In this document: positions 48,950-59,226 of the stretch, in pieces
Position numbering within the stretch: position 1 is the stretch's first letter
Layout: the number at the start of each line of letters is the position of its first letter
NCBI GenBank assembly: GCA_002105175.1
Contig: MCGE01000012.1
Location: forward strand, 1,116,001 to 1,180,000
DNA length: 64,000 bases
Direction of reading: 5' to 3'
Source of the DNA: Absidia repens
Taxonomy: Eukaryota; Mucoromycota; Mucoromycetes; Mucorales; Cunninghamellaceae
The notes under the pieces: generated by a model
What the model saw: only the letters and a program-made list of their open reading frames with translations
The model's database searches: none
Told to the model about the DNA's origin: nothing
Translations under genes and position numbers: made by a program

Positions 48950-51900
48950 ATGACCAAAAGGAATATCCATAGTAGTGCCTTTGTATTTTTTTGGTTATCT
49001 TTACTGATCGCCTGTCTAGCATTAAACGGTTTAGTGCATGCTGTAAGTATTCCATTCTTTCAACACTTCATTCAATTCACAAATAAGCTAACTAAGGTCT
49101 TCTTCTTTTAATTACTACTATTATATTATTAACTTGTAGAGCCAACCCCTTGGACTGATCAGACGCGGGGATGACACTGAACTTGACACCATTACAAAAC
49201 ACCACTCCTTTACCACTACCACTAGCCATAAACCCACCGCCACGGAATGCGACGGTCTTCTTGGAATTGACTGCGATGATGACACCGCTACTACAACTAC
49301 TGATAGCTCTGCAACCAAGACGAAATCTGAGAAAAAAGCTTCCGCAACAAAATCATCTACCACCACCAATGCTGCCGATGAATCCACAGGAAGGGATCAC
49401 AGAGACAAACCCACTGCAACCGTTGATGATGACACACCTACCGAAACTGATGATGGCGACAAGCCTACTGCAACCGCTGATACTGAGGAACCTACCGAAA
49501 CTGATGATGGTGACAAGCCTACTGCAACCGCTGATACTGAGGAACCTACGGCAACGAAACACACTGTTAAGTCTGCCACGACTGATACTGTAAGCAGGAC
49601 CACCACCACCAAGCATACTGACGAGTCGCCCACAAAATCATCTGATCAGCCCACGACAGCATCTGAAACGTCAAAATTAAAATCGACGAATTCTGCAGCA
49701 AAATCAGCAAAATCAACCTCAGCGTGCGATAATCTTCTAGGCATTGGCTGCGACGATGCTACCGAAACAATGAAGTCATCCCAGCCTACAGCAACGACTA
49801 CCTTCAAAGAAAACTCAACAACAGCGTCAGAGAAAACAACAACAACAACGACAACCGAATGCAATAATTTGCTCGGGATTGGGTGCGACGACCAAGAGAC
49901 GACCACTTCCACTAAGACCCCCACCAAAACTGAGAAGTCCTCCACCGTCACCACCACCATATCCGCGTCAAAATCAACCACCACTGAAAAGGCAACTACC
50001 GCATCTGAATGTGACAATCTTCTTGGGATTGGTTGTGATGAACCGACTGCTACAGAATCATCTTCACCAACAGCAACAACAAAGAAAGAAAAATCGACGT
50101 CAACAGCAACACCAACATCTTCGACAGCAAGTGATGATGATGATGACGATGATACGTCCACGACTGCAACTACAGCAACAGTAACGCCAACATCTTCAAC
50201 GTCAAGTGATTATGATGGTGATGATGATGATACGTCCACGACTACAGCTACAGCAACGGTAACCAACTCTGCCAAGTCCACCACCGCAACAAGCTGTGAT
50301 CTTTTACTGGGCATTGGGTGTGATGACTATACGGCAACAGAAACCGCAACTGCTACTACAAGACATTCCTCTTCCTATACCATGACTGCGTCCACATCAA
50401 AGGCGACTTCGACGACAGATGATGATGATGATAGCACTACCTCAAGAACTAGTGACGAATCGACTACAATCATCGACAGCAGTACAACCGCAAGTGATGA
50501 CGATATGACGACGACTAGACGTACTTCAACAACCATTAGTGATGAAGCCACTGCAACCACAACATCTACAGATAGCGAAGCAACAAAGACTGCCTCAGAT
50601 GATGATACTGGTCCTACTCAAACACCCATAGAAACAACATCTCACTCGACTACGTCGTCAACGGAAACTGATGATGATACGACAGTAACACCTACAGCCA
50701 CCACCTCTTCACCTGAGGCTACCACTGAATCTGAAAACAGCTCCACTGAATCGCCTACAGCTACGACTACAACGGATGCTACCAACACACCTACTGAAGC
50801 ACCTGAGACCACAACATCACCACCAGATTCAACAGCAGACTCATCAACAGATACCACCACCACCACAACAACGTCTCATTCCTCATCGTCGTACAAATAC
50901 AGCTCTTATACATGGTTGAATCCTTCTTTTACCCTGTCGTTGAATACTGAATCCACGTCCTCCTCAAAAACTGCTACCGCCTCTTCTGCTTCGGCCACGT
51001 CCACCGCTTCTCCAAGCAACAATCTTCCTGCAGCCATCATTCCAAATGACAATGTCATTATTCCATGTAAGTATATGCAAGAAAAAGTCATATTTTCACT
51101 TTCACTCACTCTTATTTATTTCCTAGCTGACTTCTCGACTGTTAAAATCAAATTCAATTACTTGTCTTTCAGTGAAATGGTCAGCAATTCAGTATTGACG
51201 GCTCAATTTGTGCAATCTGTCCCTGTTCTCTTTGGCAAGGCACTGGGGTGCTCCTTGGATGATATCATTGTTCAGTCCATTATTGCAGACACAAAGTCCA
51301 ATGGGAAAAAGAAACGCGATACGAATGCCTCATCATCTGGAGTGATCCTTGCCATGGCTCTTCCCAGCAATCAAGTGCCTCCATTACAAAAACTGGTCAG
51401 TGATTCAAGTAGCTCGTTATATGCAGCCGACAATGGTCAATTGCCAACCTTGATTGACAAGTCTTATCCCATCAATAGCCAAGGTTGGTAACAAATTAAA
51501 AAAAAAGGAGAGGTCGCCAAACTTTATTTTACTCATCATTCAATTTGACTTTTTTTTTTTTTAGTATCAAGTGCAGCTGGTGTTGTTGATGATCCGAATG
51601 AAACATCTAGCAACAGTGGAAACGGTAGCAATAACAACAGCAACGGTAGCGGATCAAGCAATAACAACGGCAATAATGGAGGTGGTGGCGGTCTGTCTCG
51701 CAATGGGATCATTGGGATTTGTGTTTCGGTAGGTGTGGTTGTCTATGGTGCTGCCACTGTCCTCGCGGTACGTATCTATCGTCAACGCAAGCAGAAAAGG
51801 GAACAAGACGCCATGATGGACCATCAAGATTTCACGCAAAGCATCTCTTCACCTATTATGCATGAAAACACCGTTGGATTCAGTCATTACAATGCATTTC

Positions 51901-51986
51901 CTCAACACCAACAACAATATTATCATTACGGTAGCCAATCACCGTCTCCTCCACCACTGCAACAAGTCCCTCCACATCAATGGTAG
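48950..51986 (+). CDS. Msb2-like signalling mucin, cell surface, single membrane span
   Basis: Predicted surface protein of 932 residues from exons 48950-49042, 49140-51066, 51127-51483 and 51565-51986. A signal peptide (about residues 1-31) is followed by some 600 residues of Thr/Ser-rich mucin with Asp/Glu patches. Embedded in it are five copies of an 11-residue Cys pair motif, consensus CDNLLGIGCDD. A folded block (about 675-790) with VLFGKALGCSLDDIIVQSII, a KKKRD cleavage-like site, VILAMALPSNQVPPLQKLVS and SSSSLYA resembles the SEA-like membrane-proximal domain of Msb2. One membrane span (about 840-862) and a basic, Gln/Pro-rich 70-residue tail end the protein. Msb2-type mucins feed Cdc42/MAPK pathways. 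Intron 2 is 60 nt and open in frame; the donor of intron 3 (GTTGGT) is unusual. AATAAA at 52150-52155. Confidence 0.75.
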
Positions 51987-52691
51987 TTAGAGTTTTATTT
52001 TTCATTTAGTATCAACCTCCCCTCCCTCCCTGGTTTTTTTATTGTCTACTATTCTTACCTTTTTTTTTTTTTTTTTTTTTTTACTATTCTTACTATTACT
52101 ATTATTATATGCTTTGCATTGTATTTATTACTGTTATGTGGTTGAAATTAATAAAAAATCATTTGTTTTATTTTTATCTGTATTTTTTTTTTTTGGTTCT
52201 AGGCCTTTTTTATAATTATTTTGATTTAGAAGGAAGGAATGTGTCATTTTAGAGTAGGACAATGACACAGGTTTTTGTACTGCAGTTGATCACGATAGTA
52301 TTTGGGTGTGTAGTACAAAAAGTATAAAATACATCCATTGCAAAACATGCTTGTTTTTTTTTTCTTAACTAGACCGGGCATTGGAATGAAAACAAAGTCC
52401 CGCGGAGTTCCTGGAAAAACTATCTCGCATAGATGGGCGGGGAAGCTTCAAAAGTGGGGTTGGTGTTGGTTGTCCAACAATAAATTCACAAGCTGTCATA
52501 TGAGAATCGTAAAACAAAAAGATTGAGTTTTGAAAGTTTAAAAAGATAATACTGACCAAACAATTGTTTTGCGATAACAAAATAGCACTGGCTAATTATT
52601 TTTCTCCTGCTGACCGATCGTTAAATGTATGAATATTTTTTCAAATACCGCATCATTTTTTCTTTCTCTTCTCTCACCAGCTTGACATTCG
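51987..52691. other. Intergenic region
   Basis: 3' flank of the mucin gene, with a 23-nt T tract (52060-52082), and promoter of the next gene. Nothing else supported. Confidence 0.5.
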
Positions 52692-54376
52692 ATGCGAACA
52701 CATCATACTCATTTGAGCGAAGCTGAACTAGTAAGTGACTCGGAAAAAATTACATAAAAATGAATACTAGAGATGAGAACAAAGCAGAGCTAACATGCTT
52801 ACAACTATATTTTTCTTTCCTCCCACTTTTTACCTAGACACTTCTTGAAGAGCAATTCCGCCTATCACCTTATGGTCAACAACAGCAACAACAACAAAAC
52901 TCGGATGACGGTAATAGTTACAACAAACCACCAACAAAGCTCTCCATCTTCGACTTTGATTCCACATTGTTTTTATCACCATTACTCAGCGGTACGCTTT
53001 GGGATGCTTGGCTTGTGAACGCCATTACTACCGAAAATCTCCTCGGTGCAGGATTTTGGCGTGATATCCGCTCCTTACCTCCGCAGAACGACGACAGCGA
53101 TGCATATTCAAGTGACACGGCGTGGCATGGATGGTGGAATGAAGATGTTGTCATGGAAGCAAGGCGCGCCATTGAAGATCCTGAGACGTTGACTGTTCTT
53201 TTGACGGGACGACGAGCGCATCCATTTGGCCATCGCATCAAGCACATGCTATCCACCAAAAACTTGGCGTTTGATATTCTTGGCTTACGTCCGGATCCTT
53301 TTCTCCCAGCAACAAAGACATCAGCTTATGGTGATACCGATGAATCGCTTGACAACAACGATGGTCTCAATTTCAACGAAATACCGGATACCTTCTCGAC
53401 GACCATGGACTTCAAATCAAGTTTTATTTTACACCTGAAAACAATGTTACCTAGCTTGCAGCAAATTGTCGTGTGGGACGATCGACCTTCTCAGATACCC
53501 GTTTTGCAAGAATTTGTCGCAACGTTGATTGACCAAGATTATTTTGAACAGGGATCGGTGGAATCGGTGATGGCAGTGCGACCAAAATACAATCCACGGT
53601 GGGAATTCAGTCTTGTGGAAACCATGGTCTCATCGCACAATCGAGCGTTGAAAAAGGCATGTACCAGCAAAGCGCCTCCTGAAACGGTGGTGGTGGACGA
53701 ATTGGGAACTACATTGGGCTCGTATGATCCTGTTCAACTGGTCCGCCGACCATTCACCATACCTATACCTTCTTATGGCAGCACCAGTAACTTCAGCAAG
53801 GACGATTATTCAGTACTACGATTGACGCCGTCTTCTGTCGACGAGTTACGGGTAGCATTCGAAACGATGTATCAGCAACATGTCAAAGTAATGGAACAAA
53901 GTCAACCCTCGTGGCAATTCCGTTATGGCGAACAGCCCGTGTTTTTTGGCGATATTGCGTTCGGCTGTACGTCGACATCGAAATCACCTCCATCGGCCAT
54001 TCAACGACTCAAAGAAAAGAACATCGGCGCGGATCAGCACGTCACGCTTGTGGTAACGGGATGGGATCTACAATCATCGATGGTATCAGAAGGAACGCTA
54101 AAAGAAGTACCGGTCGTGGATCGTGGATTGACTCTTCGTGTGCGTGTACTGGAGCTGGAGGAATCAAACGACACCTTGACATTAGCATCAGGATCATCAT
54201 CATCGTCATTCATTTTGGATAATGAACTCCTCCTTCCTTTATGGTACAAGCCCTCTACTTTCCAAACACTGTCAAATTTGCCTCACCATTGGACCGACGC
54301 CTCCGGAAGTTATGATGATTTACAGCTCAAGGCGTCCTTGGACCATGTGTATTTGTATGGTTTAGATAAATTATAA
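52692..54376 (+). CDS. HAD-family 'Swiss Army Knife RNA repair'-like protein
   Basis: Predicted 525-residue protein from exons 52692-52730 and 52838-54376. After a Gln-rich leader, KLSIFDFDSTLFLSPLLSG gives the HAD nucleophile motif DxD (Asp52, Asp54). WHGWWNEDV, VLLTGRRAHPFG (second HAD motif with Thr) and IVVWDDRPSQIP (metal-binding acidic pair) follow, the pattern of the fungal HAD_SAK_1 family. The C-terminal half is unique sequence with a Ser run and has FRYGEQPVFFGDIAFG and HVTLVVTGWD, which may be the family's second domain. Function in fungi is not established; the name comes from domain fusions in other organisms. AATAAA at 54489-54494. Confidence 0.78.
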
Positions 54377-54539
54377 TAGAACAATTCCTTAGAATTAGAT
54401 GTATTTTTCTTTAGTTTCCCTTTCTTCTCCTTTTAGTATAGTATAGTGTAGGTCTTATCTTATTTTATTATTTGATACTAATGTATACAATAAAGGATTT
54501 GTTTTTTCGAACGTTGTTTTTATCGTATGGTGCAGGGCC

Positions 54540-54574
<35 letters not shown>

Positions 54575-55766
54575 ATTGCGCAGTTCATCAGGAACGAAAA
54601 GAAAAATTGATTCACCAAGTCTTAGGGGAAAGATTATTCATATATGATTTTTGACACCATTAGTTATTTCGCACAACTATAGTAGAAGAAACGTGTTTCA
54701 AATTCCGCCCACGTGAAATTTTTTATTTACTCCCACTTTTTTTTTTTTTTCGCTCTCTTTCCTTTCTTTTTTTTCTTCACCATTGTGGCCTCCATAGGAT
54801 TATGTTGAACGTAGATTAGTGTCAGGACTAGTTTAGAAGGGGTTTCAGCTTAGGGATTACAAGATGCATGGGGAAGCCCTTTCATTTTGGAACCAGGATT
54901 TAGAACGACAATTAGTTGGCCTTTTGGAGACCTCATTAGCTTAGTTCAATGTTAGTTGTTAAAGCTTTTGAATAAAATATGTCTATTTATACTTGTTTCA
55001 ATGAAAAATGTCCCATTTGTCTCGTTCATGTCTTGTGCAATAGACTTCTTTTTTTACTATCATTGCTCATTTTGTTTAGTATTGACCTTTGTTATACTCA
55101 ATAAAATTTATCCCTTTCGTCTTTCTCATGCCTTGGACCGTATATTAAATACCTTTTTACGGTTGCACCTTTAGACTGGTGTTGGATATTCTTCAGGTTC
55201 CACTTTAGTCCCCCTCATGATTAATACCAATAAATCCTTCTCTTGTTACAACGAATCCCTCTTCTCCGGTTTTAATATCCATTAATATGCTTCAATAAAA
55301 CATGCGTTTTGTTTCATTTTTTTTTTTCATTAACCACTTTCTGACCTGTTGAGTACTGAGCACTGTCACTATGGTAGATGTTTTATGATTATCCTACCAA
55401 CTATTTGCTTTCTAGCTCACCCGCCATGACTATATTCCCACCCGCAAGAACTGGTTGGCAGTATTATAACCACTCACTATCAAAGATACCCATATTCTTG
55501 CTTAATGATGCAAAATGGTGGGCACACCTATTTCCAGCAATAAACAATATTTCAGCAATCTACCCTACTCCCCTCTGATACCCAGTACTGTAGATTGATT
55601 TTTTGAAATTGAATATATAAATTTGCAACGATGAAGGTCTACGTTCTGTTCTTACTAAATTAGAGCATATGGAAGATTTATTGTAAAAAAATGGTTTGTA
55701 TTGTAGTATGTAGAAGAAGGCTAAAAAGCTACATTATAATAAATCTAATCTAAAGCTACATTAAAA
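54377..55766. other. Intergenic region with repeat R8
   Basis: Between convergent genes; a 31-nt T tract lies at 54541-54571. Repeat R8 fills about 54690-55380. The minus-strand AATAAA for the next gene is at 55677-55682. Confidence 0.6.
54690..55380 (+). repeat. Dispersed non-coding repeat, copy R8
   Basis: Plus-strand transcript orientation. CACGTG at 54710-54715 in ATTCCGCCCACGTGAAATT; T- and CT-rich stretch to 54780; body from ATTGTGGCCTCCATAGGATT; core GGGATTACAAGATGCATGGG at about 54855-54875; AATAAA at 54971-54976, 55100-55105 and 55294-55299, with an AATGAAA relative at 55000. Flanking each is a version of the GTCYCNTTNGTCTYNCTCATG module. Confidence 0.87.
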
Positions 55767-57346
55767 TCAGTTTCGCTCTTCCAAAGTCTTTTTAAGGATG
55801 TCTACAAACATGGATTGGAAGTGAGGGACATTTTTGAAACCTACAATAAGCAGATGGATATTAGCTTTTTTTTACTACTTCCTATTTGTTTCGTTTTACT
55901 ATTTGAATTGTAACTTACTTGGAAAATAGTTGACGTCCACAACATAGTAATCATTGGTATACGATTCCAAAAGCACGTCAAATCCAAAAAAGGTCAATTT
56001 CTACAATATCAGAAAGAAAAAAGAAGTACATTTTTTTTAGCACAAAGTCTGCATATAGCAAAACTGATCCATTCCTGAGTACTGTACCAATCGCTTTCGT
56101 AGTTCATCCGCCATTATTTTCAGTGCGTCATGATCAATAAGTGCTATCTTTTGTGTTCGAATATTGGATGTATCAGAAGATAAAACGGCTTTCTGCAAAC
56201 AATCGTCAGGTGCTGATGATGCCGATTGGTGCTGTAGCCCGGTGTCAAACGTTTTCGGCAGTTTCTGGCTGTCGAAATAAATCAAATCTGCACGAAAACG
56301 AGAATGGAAAAAGAAGCATGTTAGTGAGAATAGTTTTTTTTTATCCTTTTCTATGTAAGTAGATACCTGCGTCTTGAGTTACGTTGATAAATGATGGTCG
56401 TGTGGATACATGAATATGGCCGTCAGCAACATAAACTTTGATAATCACACCGTCATGTTGTATGAATTTTTGGATGATGATGGGTTCCTTGTCGCCGTAG
56501 TGCTCCGTCCAGGCTTTGGTCAAATGTTGTGCTGAGGGTATAATAGTCATTTGATGCGCTTCTGTGGATGAACAAGCTGATCTTCGTTTACACATCACCT
56601 ACATGCCACCATCCCCCCCCGCAAAAAAAAAGGCACACGTTACTATTTGTTCATATTAATGCTGTCAACATGTTGTACTTACAGGAAAAGATAGGTCTTC
56701 TGCAACTTGAAAAATCGATTTGGCAGAATCCAATGGGATATATTCAGGTATTTTGAAAAGCAAATCTACAAAAAATAAAAGCAGAAAATGAGCCAGGGAT
56801 CAAAATAACAAGACATCGGTTATTACTACCATATACACTTACCATGTGAGTCAATACTAGGACATAGATAGTCAAACGTTTTGGCACGATCCAACACCAT
56901 TTTAATATTTTCCCATTTATCCAATACAATCATTTGAGGGTGCTTGTTGCAATATGTCTATTGAAAGCAAAGAATATCAGCCAAAAAAAAAAAAAAAAAA
57001 AAAAGGAGGACCACCAGTGTTGAATTTTTTGTGATCGACTTACAATGAAACGTTCATACTGAATTCGAGAATCATCATCACCTTGTTCCATTCTGGCTAC
57101 AACATCGGACATCTTGTGTACAATAAGGTCGAAGGGTCCTTGGTTATCGATCGACTGAGAGAGGTCAACAAGCACAATATCTAACCCGTGTTCCCTATTC
57201 AATAAAGATCAAGAAGAATCAGTACCCTGTTTCGCCCTCCAGTTTCCAAGCCCTTTTTTTTACCGTGCATAATCTTCTATTCCTATAAACCCAGATCGTT
57301 CAATTTTCTTTTTCGTGAAAACTAAACCGACGGTCCAACGTTTCAT
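55767..57346 (-). CDS. ITPK1: Inositol-tetrakisphosphate 1-kinase-like (ATP-grasp)
   Basis: Predicted cytosolic inositol polyphosphate kinase of 339 residues. Exons are 57346-57264, 57194-57044, 56957-56843, 56765-56683, 56598-56367, 56287-56088, 56000-55919 and 55840-55767. It begins MKRWTVGLVFTKKKIE, as ITPK proteins begin with a Rossmann-like strand, then HGLDIVLVDLSQ, GPFDLIVHKMSD, IPEYIPLDS and LSFPVMCKRRSACSSTEAHQ (ATP-binding lysine region). PIIIQKFIQHDGVIIKVYV, LRKRLKLTFFGFDVLLE and VVDVNYFPSFKNVPHF (metal-binding Asp and Asn) complete the fold. The GTACAG donor after KRL replaces a longer open frame and restores the LxFFGFDV block, so I prefer it. Yeast lacks this family. Confidence 0.92.
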
Positions 57347-59226
57347 GCTGCAGGTCATGGGGCGAAAGGTTGTCGAACAAAAAAAGATAGGGTGGGCATA
57401 TTGCAACCGATTTTTTTTTTATTTGTCTACTCAATTCAATTCCCGCAATGACTTTAGGAGGGGTGTTTCCTGGATACCATACACACTTTCCAATAGCACT
57501 CTTAAGAATACGTTAATAAAAGTGTTTGTATTGATCAACACCTGATGTTGATAATAATTGATACCAGCACGTTAGTGGAGCAATACCCGTAGTAGGTATG
57601 GGCATTAATCAATACATACAACTTGCCAGTACCTGCCAACTGTTGTCGCAATTTTTATGCTTCAATTTTAAAAACATTCTCTCACTTCCAAGAAAATTGG
57701 TCTACTATGTATCAGCGAAATATGATTATTGATAAATTAGACACCCTTCGCTTCCATTTTGCATTTAAATGAGCGTCCCTTGGGCACAATTGACCTCAGT
57801 TTGGGATCCTTATTTTTTTTTTTTTTATTATACCACATACAAAAATATGCAGTAATAAAAGATCACAATCAAATAACTAATTGCATATATACAGTATGTA
57901 CAGTCTAGCGGAAGTTACACTGGATGTCAAGCCCATGTTGATAAATACGAATAACAAAAAGGGGCAATAGTATCATGTTCTATATGTATCAAATGACCCA
58001 GAGCTGTCAAACATCACTCACTAGATATCTGGCGGTGGAAAAAAAAAGCAGCCATAGTAATGCCAGAAAGCAATGCAACAACCTAGACTAATTTATGCGA
58101 TTGGTCGAACAAGAATATGGCTATATATGACAGTAATTGATCTAAGACTGTCAACCGGCACCTGGAATTTTAGGGTGAAAAGTCGTCATAGTACGGCGAA
58201 CTAAATAATAAGTGTTCGATAGGACGCTTAACAACGCAACAACAATGGTGCCATTGTTTACTGCCAGGTGTGTCAGAGGATAGTTAATAAAAAAGTATAT
58301 ATTATTGAAACATATTGGTAGATAACTAAACTAATGGAAAGGGGTTAATTGTAACAATGAGTCTAATGGACGGTGCTATTGTAGGAAGCATGAGGGAAGA
58401 ATGATGAACCACATTAATATGAAGCGGGAATTTTAAAATGGAACCTAATATTTTTCACATACATGAGAAGGCCAAAACGCTACCTTTATTGAAGCATAAC
58501 AATTGACAACACCATTCTTTAGGGGAGATATTAAAAATGGGATCTTCTGTACAAAACATGAGAGACAATTGGGTCATTCTTATTGAAGCTTGTAAAACGA
58601 GACACATTTTATTTAGATGTAGATACAAACTTTGGACATACTAACACTAAACTAAACTAATGGAGATTCCAAACACCCAACTAATGGTTCCTCCAGAACC
58701 TAGATTTAAAGTGAAAGGGATTCCCCATGCATCTTGTAATCCCTAATCTGAAAAACCCTTCTAAAGTAGTCATGACACTAATCTAAGTCAACATAATTCC
58801 ATAGGTATTACAATGGTGTAGAAAAACAAAAGAAAGAAAAAAGAAAAGAAAGAAAAGAGAGAGGGAAAAAAATAAATAATTCACGTGGGCGGAATTTGAA
58901 ACATTTCCAGTGGTCATTCAAGGGCGTCTATAATATTTTCTCAAAACTAGGTGGATAATATATACAAGAGTAAAAATATCAGACATAGAGAAGAAGATAC
59001 AGTGTAATGGAAATTCTTTTATTTATATGTACTATATGGTATGTAACAATGTGATGGAGAGGAGCGAGAGGAGAAACGATAATCCTTTTTCTAAGGAATA
59101 AAAGAGATAAAAGAGATAAAAGAGATAAATACAGTAATACTGTAGAATGGATTGATAATTTCTTTATTTCAAAAATACGGATAACAAAAAAACAAAACAA
59201 GATGGGCAAAGAGAGTTATGAGGGGA
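57347..59226. other. Intergenic region with repeat R9
   Basis: The 57347-58150 part is the ITPK1 promoter side, AT-rich with no supported feature. Repeat R9 follows (about 58190-58905), then the 3' flank of ERV46 with a triple AAAAGAGATA direct repeat near 59098-59130 and a minus-strand AATAAA at 59163-59168. Confidence 0.6.
58190..58905 (-). repeat. Dispersed non-coding repeat, copy R9
   Basis: CACGTG at 58882-58887 in CACGTGGGCGGAATTTG; GA-rich stretch; core ATTCCCCATGCATC near 58720; reverse AATAAA module GACACATTTTATTTAGATG near 58600; further modules to about 58210 (GTGTTCGATAGGACGC). No opposite arm is visible after 58905. Confidence 0.85.

Noticed and set aside
49646..50161. 171-residue minus-strand frame rich in Val and Ser
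   Set aside because: Antisense to the Thr/Ser mucin repeats; composition follows from reversed ACN and TCN codons.
56041..56087. Longer open frame QYSGMDQFCYMQTLC after exon 6 of ITPK1
   Set aside because: Reads through a GTACAG donor; including it breaks the conserved LRKRLKLTFFGFDV block and runs into a stop.
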